From: Saprospiraceae bacterium
GTDB taxonomy: Bacteria; Bacteroidota; Bacteroidia; Chitinophagales; Saprospiraceae
Direction of reading: 5' to 3'
NCBI GenBank assembly: GCA_021739645.1
Contig: JAIPBL010000024.1
Coordinates: 1-64,000 of the forward strand
Length of the DNA: 64,000 nucleotides
Part shown: positions 16,301 to 24,972 of the stretch, one piece after another
How positions within the stretch are numbered: the stretch's first letter is position 1
Layout of the letters: each line of letters begins with the position of its first letter
Made by a program: the position numbers and the translations under genes
The notes under the pieces: generated by a model
Seen by the model: the letters and a program-made list of their open reading frames with translations, nothing else
Database searches by the model: none
Told to the model about the DNA's origin: nothing

Positions 16301-17618
16301 CCGCTTGTGTATGCCAGAAATTGGTAAATATCTGGTTTGGAGGAAAAGCCCCGTAAAATACTTCACCGTCAGGAAACTCCCATACGTGGGTTAATTCAAG
16401 GACACTGTTCAAACAGCCAGTAGGAGTTATTACATACTCTGGGTTGTAGCAAGACTGCCAGCCATTTTCCCAATCTGGCTCCACTGTGAAACTAGCATCC
16501 AAACAGCACTCCGGCAAGCACTCTAACTCACAACAAGTGATGGGGTCGCCGGGGTATGGCTCATAGGTATAGCAAATGTTATAGCACTGATTATCGGAGT
16601 AATCGTGCGATATAGGTGAGCCGTTGACGACCTCGCTGGTACCGTCGCCAAAATCCACTGTTATCGGGAAATTGGAACCGGGCAGGTCAATGGATATGGT
16701 GGTGATCCAAGTACAGGGTTCCACAGATGTTATGTGGACAACGTCCTGAGGACAAGGGCATCCCGGTATCTCGACGTCGTAACAACAGGTAACGAATCCT
16801 ATTTCGTAACCAGGCACGTAATAGCTCAGGCAAACCTCATAGGTGCCAGCTCCGGGAAATGTATGGTTGACTTGGCCTGAGGAGGACTGCTCGGCAGGGC
16901 TTCCGTCGTCGAACGTAATGACGTATGAAAAAAATGGATTTCCTATGCCGTCCAAATCAATGTCGAGGGTTGCCTCGAAGTGGCAGTTCTCGACGCTGGC
17001 GGTCACTGCATTTGCCGGACAAAACTCTCCTTCATCAAGGATAAAAATGTACATTGTACAATTCATCCCATCAATGCTGTGCGTAATATTGAAAGATGGA
17101 TTGCCAGCGGGGAAAGTCCAGCACACGACTGGGCCGCTCCCGGTCTGGGTAATTGTGGGCGTCGGATACATAGTGATATTCCAAGTTTGGTTGGGATTCG
17201 GATCGTTGGCCTGTACACATACCTGATAGCCGCCCCCTTGCAATTCGACAGCAGAGGTAATCAAAAAGCTGCAATCGGCATTCAGCGTCGTGTAGTCAGC
17301 ATTATAACCACAATTGTAAGGTTCCGTCTCCATGATTCCAATTTCATGGTTGGCGTCAGCCATCTGGCAATAGAAATAAGGAGGTAAGGTAAAAAGGTTG
17401 GTAGCGGTAGCCTGCATGGTGGCTAGGAGTAAAAGTAATAGCAGCGCGCTGCGGAAGCACCTATTTGCAAGCACCTGAAATGTGCGTCCGTGCGTCCGTG
17501 CGTCCGTGCGTCCGTGCGTCCGTGCGTCCGTGCGTCCGTGCGTCCGTGCGTCCGTGCGTCCGTGCGTCCGTACGATTGTTTGTTTACCAATACAAGGTAA
17601 GGAAAAAGGATGTGTCAT
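13389..17618 (-). CDS. large T9SS-secreted surface protein with PKD-like domains and right-handed beta-helix
   Basis: Up to 1409 residues. A hydrophobic signal segment (FRSALLLLLLLATMQATA) lies about 55 residues in. PKD-like domains follow (FPITVDFGDGTSEVV, CYNICYTYEP), then a long right-handed parallel beta-helix region (about 560-1080; NRLD/N-rich turns such as RGNQITVSTNGADP, EHNTIDLALTNGVGIG), an alpha-helical stretch (about 1130-1290) and a type A T9SS sorting domain (VLRIVPNPANDVVSVSLN... TFIVQHR). The start is uncertain: ATG 17618 puts 30 residues coded by an 11-copy octamer repeat ahead of the signal segment, while GTG 17474 (MLANRCFRSALLLL...) gives a normal signal peptide. Likely adhesin or polysaccharide-binding protein; exact role unknown. 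Confidence 0.85.
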   Translation of the reverse strand: MTHPFSLPCIGKQTIVRTHGRTDARTHGRTDARTHGRTDARTHGRTFQVLANRCFRSALLLLLLLATMQATATNLFTLPPYFYCQMADANHEIGIMETEPYNCGYNADYTTLNADCSFLITSAVELQGGGYQVCVQANDPNPNQTWNITMYPTPTITQTGSGPVVCWTFPAGNPSFNITHSIDGMNCTMYIFILDEGEFCPANAVTASVENCHFEATLDIDLDGIGNPFFSYVITFDDGSPAEQSSSGQVNHTFPGAGTYEVCLSYYVPGYEIGFVTCCYDVEIPGCPCPQDVVHITSVEPCTWITTISIDLPGSNFPITVDFGDGTSEVVNGSPISHDYSDNQCYNICYTYEPYPGDPITCCELECLPECCLDASFTVEPDWENGWQSCYNPEYVITPTGCLNSVLELTHVWEFPDGEVFYGAFPPNQIFTNFWHTQAEICITHTVYCCDESVSETVCVEHFPGAYLGEFGGEIEFSDILPFTGQNVLTFLQQNANGPVPLLIDGLLTADIDGAFNGGVWNMGRESEILVQGTSAAPRRAFELIGTTIRSAVRLDLPLFAGCCRWKGIRSQRLTLIRLVPATIMDANYAIHYPSLSAGSPFPLIYSVGSSFVNNFYGIKSVGQHVLFSKFHANTFNGAPEDPHICGCTAVNAIDFQNVNSSTLNVTIDPGSFGNNEIFNYERGLNFRNTRLIARGLNIHNLREYATSPGVPNNPVGESAIGIDFFWSLSSNSLLELNRASFTNFEELGTLSYAVRDRIVRGRHTLRAAASALGSINTAGIAGGYDLNITSPGRLEVGSIISLNTIQTDGSNSAGEGFGITGNFTAANNSLDIRGNQITVSTNGADPMNGGIVLTSTEDLTQPFSIEHNTIDLALTNGVGIGITGARGYCVRRNLMSNFSDATGIELSGGGDAVVECNEVLFKPTGVHVISSDENTYSGNFLSGNVNDMHFNGDNRGVTGSLIQWNEFNFSWQSSLVYDAGAFTGAQHLNNTNYNSWTGQGNQGGGNVEVQHANTDPNSFGVTQSRFRRPSNALLGSVHFPNHSPGMMINSGSITITSAPSTFCNSTSGCFAMLTPPDPDPEVDYAAIVQDAATWSTLTAAQQTSLRQGIYGHLLDNPAWLNGSSALSNFKSAQDATFIGQSETLRKAWLQLMADIAAHQATLEPTYDSLNVLGNQLQQWFDVIATDPSLEASLQGDINAAIQQGEALQAQLQQAEDQFAPTVQATVAQLLAQNAALDGSTPYGWNEKRYNEIALNWLAGTEPNGTAASDLRTIAQNCLADGGRAVLDARGLCAVWLKEYYDEGNCGSLQPRSEEGAATVTAATDPVLRIVPNPANDVVSVSLNVPMAEGESLQVQFLNLNGQKVYTSTLYAENEELTVPVRGWLNGVYVAKTVRGNVTFSQTFIVQHR
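17483..17570. repeat. 11 perfect tandem copies of octamer TGCGTCCG at the start of a surface-protein gene
   Basis: Eleven exact 8-bp units occupy 17483-17570. Read on the minus strand they encode (RTDARTHG)n between ATG 17618 and the signal peptide. Because 8 is not a multiple of 3, gain or loss of one unit shifts the frame from ATG 17618, the hallmark of a slipped-strand contingency locus. Confidence 0.95.
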
Positions 17619-18107
17619 CTTATTAGAATTTTGATGGTTGAATAAAAAGAAAATTCGGTTTTGAAACTGGTAGGTATGCGCAAAGCCCTATCGGGCATTA
17701 CTTCTCAAAACATGCGTCACTGGACAGTGATAGCCAAATTGAAGCGCCAACAGTAGGCGGTATAGCAGTGCAGTCGAAAACGTTCTGTATTCTTAAGACT
17801 ACAGTAGTTTTTGTAAAAGGTAAGTCGTATTCAGATTAACATCAAGGTAACGTGTGTAAGGTTTGGGTATCGGTGGCTGCCTGTGCACGGGCGCCTGCGT
17901 GGGTAATACTTCATACTTTGAGACAAGGTTAAAACATAATTTTGACAAAAACAAGTCTTGTCGAGATATTGTATCTTTTGTCATAAGAAATGCAAAATAG
18001 TCTAATCAAAGAACAATGAAAAAAGCATCTTGCAGAGATTTACCTTACATTGGTTTCTTTTGGAGAACCAAAGCAAAACTGCACACTAATCATCTTTTAA
18101 CACTTCC
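17619..18107. other. divergent intergenic region, no gene seen
   Basis: This 489-bp gap must carry promoters for the beta-helix gene (minus) and the hydrolase (plus). A small inverted repeat GACAA...TTGTC occurs near 17942-17960. No TAnnTTTG match is convincing, no tRNA-like structure is visible, and a 61-codon minus-strand frame at 17799-17984 has no protein-like features. Confidence 0.4.
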
Positions 18108-18794
18108 ATGAAATATCTCCTACTACTCCACGGAGCACTAGGCTCAGAAACTCAGATGGAGCCGCTCGCCGAGTTGCTCCAAAATGACGTTGAAGTTTTT
18201 ACGCTCAACTTCTCTGGGCACGGCGGAGCACCTTTTGCCGCTGCCTTCGGCATCGAAACGTTCACAGCAGAAGTGCTCGATTTTTTGAATGAAAATGGCC
18301 TCGAAATGGTGGACATCTACGGCTACAGCATGGGCGGCTACGTGGCGCTGAACCTCGCCCAACTGCACCCGGGACGGGTGGGGAAAATCATCACCCTAGC
18401 CACGAAGTTCGACTGGACGCCAGAGAGCGCCGAGCGGGAGTCCAAGATGCTCGACCCTAATAAAATAGAAGCGAAAATACCTGCATTTGCCGACCTGCTG
18501 CAGATGCGCCACGCTCCGAACGACTGGAAGGTTTTGCTTGGAAAAACCGCCGAAATGATGCTTGAACTAGGGCAGCAGCCAGTGTTGACGCCAGCAATTT
18601 TGTCAAAAATCCATCACCCAGCCCTTATTTGCCTCGGCGACAGTGACCAGATGGTGAGTTTGGGAGAAACTTCTCCCGCTGCGGCCGCCTTGCCGAAAGG
18701 CCAATTTGAACTATTGGTGCAGACTCCCCACCCAATCGAAAAAGTAAATCTGGACACGCTTGTGCTGGCGATTCGTCCATTTCTTTTGAAGTGA
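18108..18794 (+). CDS. alpha/beta-hydrolase (MenH/esterase-like)
   Basis: 228 residues, cytoplasmic. The oxyanion motif LLHGALGS is near residue 7, the nucleophile elbow is GYSMGGY with Ser74, the acid lies in CLGDSDQ (Asp178 or 180), and the histidine is in QTPHPIEKV (His208). Length and the GYSMGG elbow resemble MenH-type and small carboxylesterase hydrolases; the substrate cannot be determined and no menaquinone genes are next to it. It is followed 92 bp later by an MFS transporter in the same direction. Confidence 0.85.
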   Translation: MKYLLLLHGALGSETQMEPLAELLQNDVEVFTLNFSGHGGAPFAAAFGIETFTAEVLDFLNENGLEMVDIYGYSMGGYVALNLAQLHPGRVGKIITLATKFDWTPESAERESKMLDPNKIEAKIPAFADLLQMRHAPNDWKVLLGKTAEMMLELGQQPVLTPAILSKIHHPALICLGDSDQMVSLGETSPAAAALPKGQFELLVQTPHPIEKVNLDTLVLAIRPFLLK

Positions 18795-18886
18795 AAAATT
18801 CCTTGGCCAATTTTCTTTTTTAATTTCCACCTTCGCCTTACATTTTCGGCCACTTTCACAACAAAACGAAAAACAAACATTCGATT

Positions 18887-20404
18887 ATGTCGACAACTCG
18901 CAACGCCGATGCTCCCGACATGGGGCTTTTCTGGGGCTGTTTCATCGCACTCATCGCCACTTCCTTTGGCTTCATCATCCGGGCGCTCATCATTGACGAC
19001 TGGGAGATGGGCTTCAACCTCTCCCAAACCCAAAAAGGCGAACTACTCGGCGTAGGCCTCTGGCCTTTTGCCCTCAGTATCGTTCTTTTTAGTTTGGTGA
19101 TTGACCGCATCGGCTACCGCAATGCAATGCTTTTTGGGTTGGGCTGCCACGTGCTCAGCGCCGTCATCACCATCATGGCGAAGGATTACAAATGGCTCTA
19201 CGCAGGCACATTTATTTGTGCCCTCGGCAATGGTACGGTGGAAGCCTACATCAACCCCGTGGTGGCGACCTTGTTCCGCAAGGACAAAACCAAATGGTTC
19301 AACATCCTGCACGCAGGCTGGCCGGGCGGCATGGTGCTGGGCGGCCTTCTTTTGCTCCTGCTGGGCGAAAGCGTGGGCTGGCAGGTGAAGGTCGGCCTGA
19401 TTTTCATCCCGACCATTCTCTATGCCTTTTTGCTTTGGCGTAAAAAATTCCCCGTTCACGAGCGGGTGGCGGCGGGTGTCAGTTACCAAGAAATGCTCAA
19501 GGAAGTGGGCATCCTCGGTGCCTTCATCATCAGTTTGATGGTCTTCAAAGAAATCGGGCGGATACTCGGCTTTGGCGACATGCTAACCTGGGTGGTCATA
19601 CTGGCTGCGACGGGGGCATTCGGTTTTTACACCAAATCGTTGGGCAAACCGCTTTTCATCATCATGCTGCTCATCATGATTCCATTGGCGATCACCGAGC
19701 TAGGGGTGGACAGTTGGAGTGCCGACCTGATGGCCGGTGAGATGGGCAAAATGGGTTTTTCCGGTCTCTGGGTGCTCATTTACACTTCGTTGATAATGAT
19801 GCTGTTGCGCTTCTTCGGCGGGCCCATCATTCATAAACTATCGCCGCTGGGCATACTCGCTGCGGGTGCTGGTGTCGCTGCGATTGGTCTTTTCGCACTT
19901 TCGTCGGCTACTGGTGGCATGATACTGTTGGCAGCGACCTTGTACGGCATCGGCAAGACCTTCTTTTGGCCGACCACGCTCGGCATTGTGGCCGAACAGT
20001 TCCCGAAAGGCGGTGCTTTGACGCTGAACGGTGTGGCAGCTGTCGGCATGTTGGCCGCCGGTATTGTGGGTGGGCCGCTCCTCGGCAATATCCAGGACAA
20101 GCAGGTGGACAAGGAGGTAGCCGCTTATGATGCTGCCAACGCCACCCAATTGCACGCCACCTACGTCACCGCTGAAAAAACGGGGATATTCGGAAGTTAC
20201 CGAGCCGTGGACGGAGAGAAGCTGAAAGCGGCTGCCAACGAGGCGGACAAGGCTACCATCAATACGATACAGGGCGATGCAAAAAAGGTAGCGCTTAAAA
20301 ACGTGGCGCTCCTGCCTGTCTTCATGCTGCTTTGTTATATTGGGTTACTTCTTTACTTCCGGAGAAAGGGCGGCTATAAGCCCGTACTGATTGGGGAGCA
20401 TTGA
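18887..20404 (+). CDS. major facilitator superfamily transporter
   Basis: 505 residues with about twelve hydrophobic segments. It has the MFS loop 2-3 signature region (VIDRIGYRNAMLFG) and a long polar insert of roughly 70 residues (about 400-470, KQVDKEVAAYDAANATQLH...) before the last membrane helix, unusual for a simple MFS carrier. No substrate can be read from sequence; sugar or organic-anion carriers of Bacteroidota look similar. A strong hairpin terminator lies 22 bp after its stop. Confidence 0.85.
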   Translation: MSTTRNADAPDMGLFWGCFIALIATSFGFIIRALIIDDWEMGFNLSQTQKGELLGVGLWPFALSIVLFSLVIDRIGYRNAMLFGLGCHVLSAVITIMAKDYKWLYAGTFICALGNGTVEAYINPVVATLFRKDKTKWFNILHAGWPGGMVLGGLLLLLLGESVGWQVKVGLIFIPTILYAFLLWRKKFPVHERVAAGVSYQEMLKEVGILGAFIISLMVFKEIGRILGFGDMLTWVVILAATGAFGFYTKSLGKPLFIIMLLIMIPLAITELGVDSWSADLMAGEMGKMGFSGLWVLIYTSLIMMLLRFFGGPIIHKLSPLGILAAGAGVAAIGLFALSSATGGMILLAATLYGIGKTFFWPTTLGIVAEQFPKGGALTLNGVAAVGMLAAGIVGGPLLGNIQDKQVDKEVAAYDAANATQLHATYVTAEKTGIFGSYRAVDGEKLKAAANEADKATINTIQGDAKKVALKNVALLPVFMLLCYIGLLLYFRRKGGYKPVLIGEH

Positions 20405-20425
20405 TGGGGATTATTTTGCTCAAAT

Positions 20426-20462
20426 GGAAAAGCCGTGACGATTCGCTCGTCACGGCTTTTCC
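20426..20462. terminator. bidirectional terminator between convergent genes
   Basis: Perfect 16-bp arms (GGAAAAGCCGTGACGA / TCGTCACGGCTTTTCC) around a 5-base loop. The A and T runs within the stem let it act for both the MFS gene and the Zn-peptidase gene. Confidence 0.85.
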
Positions 20463-20483
20463 ACTTGCAGGAAAATCGGTAGG

Positions 20484-21158
20484 TCAATCCCTCGAACCCA
20501 TGTAGCGAAGTACAAGATAAACCAACATGACAAATGAAGAAAGTGCGGCCGAGACATAAGTCAGTGCAGCCCATTTCAGCGCATCTTTTGCACCATCGTA
20601 TTCTTCGTTGCGGGCAGTGCCACTTTCTTCGAGCCAAACCAAAGCACGACGACTGGCGTCAATTTCCACTGGAAGGGTGATGAACGCAAATGCGGTCGTG
20701 ATGGCAAATGCGGCAATGGTAATGAGAATCAAAGGTTTGAAGCTACCCACCAAAGCGATGAGCAGCAGCCACTGCTGTGCCTGAGCTGCCACGTTCACCA
20801 CAGGCACGATGGCCGAGCGCATTTTCAACCAAGCATAGGCATTGGCATGTTGTACGGCGTGCCCACACTCGTGCGCTGCCACGGCTGCGGATGATATGCT
20901 GCGACCCTGATAGACATCTGGGCTGAGGTTGACGGTCTTCGAGAGCGGATTGTAGTGGTCGGACAAAAAGCCCTGACCCATCGTTACTTTCACATCGCTG
21001 ATGCCATAGTAGCGGAGCATGGAGGTGGCTACCTCCTCTCCACTCAGATTCGCTCGGAGGCCGAACTGGGCATAGTGGGAAAATTTGCTTTTCAAACGAC
21101 TGCTCACGAACATGCCAATCAATGAGAGCGCACCTGCGAGCACATAATATATCATCAT
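20484..21158 (-). CDS. membrane zinc metallopeptidase (YugP-type, Zn_peptidase_2)
   Basis: 224 residues. An N-terminal membrane helix precedes a soluble stretch with AAHECGHAVQ (HExxH at 96-100) and then two to three further hydrophobic segments and a C-terminal helix. This matches the neutral zinc metallopeptidase family PF04298 (Bacillus YugP). The two histidines and glutamate needed for zinc are present. The substrate is not known for the family. It converges on the MFS gene across a shared terminator. Confidence 0.9.
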   Translation of the reverse strand: MMIYYVLAGALSLIGMFVSSRLKSKFSHYAQFGLRANLSGEEVATSMLRYYGISDVKVTMGQGFLSDHYNPLSKTVNLSPDVYQGRSISSAAVAAHECGHAVQHANAYAWLKMRSAIVPVVNVAAQAQQWLLLIALVGSFKPLILITIAAFAITTAFAFITLPVEIDASRRALVWLEESGTARNEEYDGAKDALKWAALTYVSAALSSFVMLVYLVLRYMGSRD

Positions 21159-21326
21159 TTTCTCAGAATTTTAGTAATAATAAAGTGTAACCATACACGG
21201 GAAGAAACAGCGAGAGCCTGTAACTGGTTTTGTTTTTAGGATAAAAACCCCGCTGCACACCTTCCAAAGCAGCTGTTTCAACGACGACCATTTGGACGGA
21301 GCCTGCTGAAAACAGTCACGTCCCGT

Positions 21327-23375
21327 TCATTCTACCAAGATTTCATCCACAAAAATCCAGCACGGCTCGCCCTTGTTGGGGTGCCATTTTGGGTTTTTCA
21401 ATACACTCAATACCTCCACTTTTACATAGCGGGCTTGGCTGCTGGCAAAGCTTTCGGTGAACATTTTCGAACCAGGCTTGGTAGGGCCGTCAGCAACTGG
21501 AAAGGTTTTCTCTCCTACCTTTTTGAATGATTTGCCATCCATGGAGGTCGAAATACGAATGCCCTTCGGGAAGAAAATCCAACCGCCCGTGTCCTCGAAA
21601 CAGCCTGCCGTCACCTGCGAGACACTGGTCACTTTGCCGAGGTCGAGGGTGGCCACACAGTTGTGCCCCTGCCAGCCAAACCATTTGCCGCTCCTGAACG
21701 AATCACCACCCCGCTGAAAGTCAATTAGCGTTTTTTCGCCGTTGCCTTTGTAGCGAGGGTCGGGCGGCTTTGCGAGGCTGATGCTGGCGGGCTGGTAGCC
21801 CACTTTTACAAAACTTTTCGATGCGACTGGGCTGGTCATCCAGCCCTCCAGGTAGGCGATGGCCTTCAACTCACCCGATGTGCTGAGCAGGATTGGCTCC
21901 GTGTAAACGGCGCTGGTGCTGTCTGGCGCCTTGCCGTCAGTTGTGAAGTGGATTTTCACCTTCGCAAAACCGGCTTCCAAGGCCACCTGCACCGTGTCGG
22001 CGAACAGCTCTGTGGAGGCGTTAATTCTCGGTGCCTTCAGTGCAACCTCTCCAAACATCGAGTCGTTTTCGATGCCCTTGTCAATGAAAATATCCGGCTT
22101 TTGCGAGGCGAACTTGGCTACACCATCGGGTGATACGCCGGACTGCCAGAGGTACAGGGAGCGCAGTTTCGGCAACGACTGAAGTTCCGCCAGCCCGGCA
22201 TCGGTCACCTTGGTCTGGTAGAGATTGAGGTATTCGAGGTATTGTAGGCCGGCGAGGTTAGCGATACCCTTGTCCGTGATGGCCGTCCGTTCAAGGTAAA
22301 GGCGGTTGAGGTGAGGCATTTCTTTAACGGCGGCAAGCATGGCATCGTCCACGTTGGAACTGGAGAGGTTGAGCTGCACGATGTTTTTGCCGATGGACTG
22401 GAGCTTGCCCAGTTGTTGCGCAGTTACGTCTTTTTTGCCCTGAAATAGCACTTGCAAAAAAGGGCTGCCCGTCGCCAATGGAAAAACCTGGATGCCTTCG
22501 CTCCGCAGTTTTTTCAGCGTGGTTTCGCTCACCGGGTCGAGTTTCAAGCCGTCAAGTGGACTGCTTGCGGCTTGGTTTTTTGTTAGCAGAATGCTCCGCA
22601 ACGCAGCGGGCATGGCGGCGGCGGCCACGGTTTTGTCAAAAGGTGCACCGGCCTTGAGCCACCAGTCGAGCAGCTGTTTTTCTGTGTCGGTGAGTTGGGT
22701 TTTGCCTTTGGGGGGCATGTGTTTCTTGGCTTCGAGTGGTAGGTGGACAGCGCTGAGAAGTAGGCTGGAATCAGGCTGGTCGGGGTTTATCGCGAGGCCA
22801 TTTTTCCCGCCTTTGAGCAGGTCTTCTTTGGTCATAACGACGAGCCCGCCCTTGCGTTTGGAGGGGTTGTGGCAGTTGCCGCACTTGGTTTTCAGCACGG
22901 GAAGCACCACCTGCTCGAATACTTGGGCACTGTCGAGGCTGGCGATGGGGACGGCAGTGGCATCGCTTTTTTCTTCCCCGAAAAGATAGTCTGCGCCATG
23001 TGTGAGCGAGCCGCCGTAGTGGCCAGTGGCGGCGAGGACGAGCGTTGTAGCGATGAAAAGTGGGAGGTAAAAAGCAGACTCCGCCTTTTTTTTATGAAAA
23101 AAGTAAAGTGCCACGGACAGCCCGGTGGTGGCGAAGCCGAGCCATTTGTGCCAGTTCAAAAGTTCCTCGTCGTAGCCGCCATCGAGCGAGAGGAGGTAGC
23201 CGAGTGCCGCCGCCGCCACGGCGCTCACCATGCTCAAAAACAAAGAAAAGCCCACAGCGGGGCGTAGTGCCGGGGCCGAACGGCGGGCTGTCAGTTCCAT
23301 CAAAAATGCCAAAATCAGGAAACCGATGGGCAAATGGAGGACAAGAATGTGCAGGCGACCAAGGACTTGAAGCAT
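21327..23375 (-). CDS. membrane protein: DUF2231-like, planctomycete-type cytochrome c, LRR and discoidin domains
   Basis: 682 residues in a mosaic. About four membrane helices come first (1-130, DUF2231-like). A cytochrome-type domain with one haem site CGNCH (about residue 166) and the MPPKGK methionine-proline motif matches the PSCyt1 family. Leucine-rich repeats follow (about 330-420, LEYLNLYQTKVTDAGLAELQ). Next is a beta-hexosaminidase C-terminal-like segment (KIHFTTDGKAPDSTSAVY), and last an F5/8 discoidin-type domain (about 540-682). PSCyt1 proteins occur with carbohydrate or sulfatase systems in Planctomycetes and Bacteroidota; the redox partner is unknown. Confidence 0.85.
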   Translation of the reverse strand: MLQVLGRLHILVLHLPIGFLILAFLMELTARRSAPALRPAVGFSLFLSMVSAVAAAALGYLLSLDGGYDEELLNWHKWLGFATTGLSVALYFFHKKKAESAFYLPLFIATTLVLAATGHYGGSLTHGADYLFGEEKSDATAVPIASLDSAQVFEQVVLPVLKTKCGNCHNPSKRKGGLVVMTKEDLLKGGKNGLAINPDQPDSSLLLSAVHLPLEAKKHMPPKGKTQLTDTEKQLLDWWLKAGAPFDKTVAAAAMPAALRSILLTKNQAASSPLDGLKLDPVSETTLKKLRSEGIQVFPLATGSPFLQVLFQGKKDVTAQQLGKLQSIGKNIVQLNLSSSNVDDAMLAAVKEMPHLNRLYLERTAITDKGIANLAGLQYLEYLNLYQTKVTDAGLAELQSLPKLRSLYLWQSGVSPDGVAKFASQKPDIFIDKGIENDSMFGEVALKAPRINASTELFADTVQVALEAGFAKVKIHFTTDGKAPDSTSAVYTEPILLSTSGELKAIAYLEGWMTSPVASKSFVKVGYQPASISLAKPPDPRYKGNGEKTLIDFQRGGDSFRSGKWFGWQGHNCVATLDLGKVTSVSQVTAGCFEDTGGWIFFPKGIRISTSMDGKSFKKVGEKTFPVADGPTKPGSKMFTESFASSQARYVKVEVLSVLKNPKWHPNKGEPCWIFVDEILVE

Positions 23376-23658
23376 GATTTTGTCTCGTTTTGAACTTTGT
23401 GGTCAAAGTTAGAAATTTGTTAGAATTGATAGCCTTTCGAAAATTTTGGGAATTCTGACCCCAAATTTGCACCTGATTTAATCTCAACTTCATACCACCA
23501 AAGGTTTTCCACAACACTTTCTTCTTTAAAAGCTGCTACTGTCTCACATCGACTGGCGGTAGTTCATGAAAGTTAATTGCTACTTATCAAATTTATAATC
23601 AAGCGCCTTCGCTGAATGAACCGAAGGATATTCAGAAAGCGCTATAAACCTGTGTGAC

Positions 23659-24870
23659 ATGATGAAATCTAGTTTTACTTTCGCTTTGTTGTTGATTTTA
23701 GGCGCTGTCTTTACGACCGAAAACCTGCTGGCGCAAGGTTGCGTCGCCATCCGCAACATGGGCTGCTCCGGCACAACCATCGGTGGCAGCAACTCCGGTT
23801 TTTTGCAGAAAGGGCAGTTCCAGCTTACCGGCAACTACCGGTACTTCAAATCCTTCCGCCATTTCAGAGGCTCCCACGAGGAAGCTGAGCGGGTTGAAAG
23901 AAACACCGAAGTTATCAACAAAACCCACTCGCTGGACTTGGGACTTGGGTATGGTATCACCAACCGCTTTTCCGTTTCTTTGACCCTGCCCATCAACCAT
24001 TACGATCGCTCCTCCTTGTACGAGCATTATGGCAATCCGAAATTCGACGCCGATGGCAATCCTGCCAATCCGCTCGGCTGGTCACATTCCCGCTTCCACA
24101 CTGGCTCAAAAGGCATCGGTGACCTGCGCCTGACCGGCAACTACTGGCTCATCGACCCAGCAAAAGGCGGCAGAGGCAACCTTTCCATTGGGTTGGGTGT
24201 AAAGGCGCCAACTGGCAATGCCGAAGTAAAAGACGATTTCCACAAACTGACGAAGACTGGCCAAGATACCATCATCAATAAATACGCTGACCAGTCCATC
24301 CAACTGGGCGATGGCGGCTGGGGATTCTCGATGGAGATGCAAGGCTACTATTCTTTTGTGCCTAGGCTGAGTGCCTATTTCAGCGGCTTTTATATGGCCA
24401 CACCACAAGAGCACAACGGCGTGGCACGGCAGGCCATAGCAACTGAATATCCAAAAAGCATCTTGAATTATTTTGCCGTGCCTGACCAGTTTGCAGCAAG
24501 GGCAGGCTTTGGTTTTGCTTTGCTCCCAAAAGCTGGCTTGGCTGCCAACCTCGGCGGTAGAGTGGAAGGCGTGGCTTCCGAAGACCTCATTGGTGGAAAA
24601 GGTGGCTACCGTCGTCCGGGATACGTGGTTTCCGTGGAGCCGGGCATCGACTGGTTTTATGGAAACTATAGCTTTGCCTTGAACTTACCAGTTGCCGTTT
24701 ACCGCAACCGCACGAAAAGTGTCAGTGACAAAGCCAATGATTCGCACGGCGATGCCGCTTTTGCTGATTATCTAATCAGCCTATCAGCGACTTATCGTTT
24801 CGGTGGCAAGCACGACATGATGCCCGAAACTGGTGGTGTTTTTAAAGATGTTCCTGCACCCAAGCATTGA
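23659..24870 (+). CDS. outer-membrane beta-barrel protein of unknown function
   Basis: 403 residues with signal peptide (MMKSSFTFALLLILGAVFTT..., cleavage near LLAQ). Alternating hydrophobic/polar strands with many Gly/Tyr/Phe and NYRYF, GLGYGITNRFSVSLTLPI, LTGNYWLID stretches are typical of a 12-16 strand barrel related to putative transporters such as the phenol-degradation MetA family. The mature N-terminus has two cysteines (GCVAIRNMGCSG). A terminator follows. Cargo is unknown. Confidence 0.7.
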   Translation: MMKSSFTFALLLILGAVFTTENLLAQGCVAIRNMGCSGTTIGGSNSGFLQKGQFQLTGNYRYFKSFRHFRGSHEEAERVERNTEVINKTHSLDLGLGYGITNRFSVSLTLPINHYDRSSLYEHYGNPKFDADGNPANPLGWSHSRFHTGSKGIGDLRLTGNYWLIDPAKGGRGNLSIGLGVKAPTGNAEVKDDFHKLTKTGQDTIINKYADQSIQLGDGGWGFSMEMQGYYSFVPRLSAYFSGFYMATPQEHNGVARQAIATEYPKSILNYFAVPDQFAARAGFGFALLPKAGLAANLGGRVEGVASEDLIGGKGGYRRPGYVVSVEPGIDWFYGNYSFALNLPVAVYRNRTKSVSDKANDSHGDAAFADYLISLSATYRFGGKHDMMPETGGVFKDVPAPKH

Positions 24871-24884
24871 ACTCATTACCATAA

Positions 24885-24920
24885 AAAATGGCCTGCTGGA
24901 TTAACCCGGCAGGCCATTTT
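24885..24920 (+). terminator. terminator after the beta-barrel gene
   Basis: Perfect 12-bp arms (AAAATGGCCTGC / GCAGGCCATTTT) 15 bp downstream of the stop at 24870. A/T on both sides lets it also serve the convergent vWA gene. Confidence 0.85.
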
Positions 24921-24925
24921 CCCCC

Positions 24926-24972
24926 AATTCCCCAATTCCCCAATTCCCTAATTCCCTAATTCCCTAATTCCC
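24926..24972. repeat. AATTCCCY octamer array overlapping a stop codon
   Basis: Six near-perfect 8-bp units (AATTCCCC x2, AATTCCCT x3, AATTCCC). The array runs through the TAG stop (24964-24966, minus strand) and last codons of the vWA lipoprotein. A degraded array of the reverse-complement unit GGGAATT is at 62951-62985. Confidence 0.9.

Noticed and set aside
17483-17570. Octamer array as a CRISPR
   Set aside because: Units are contiguous 8-mers without spacers; CRISPR repeats are 23-47 bp separated by unique spacers, and no cas genes are nearby.
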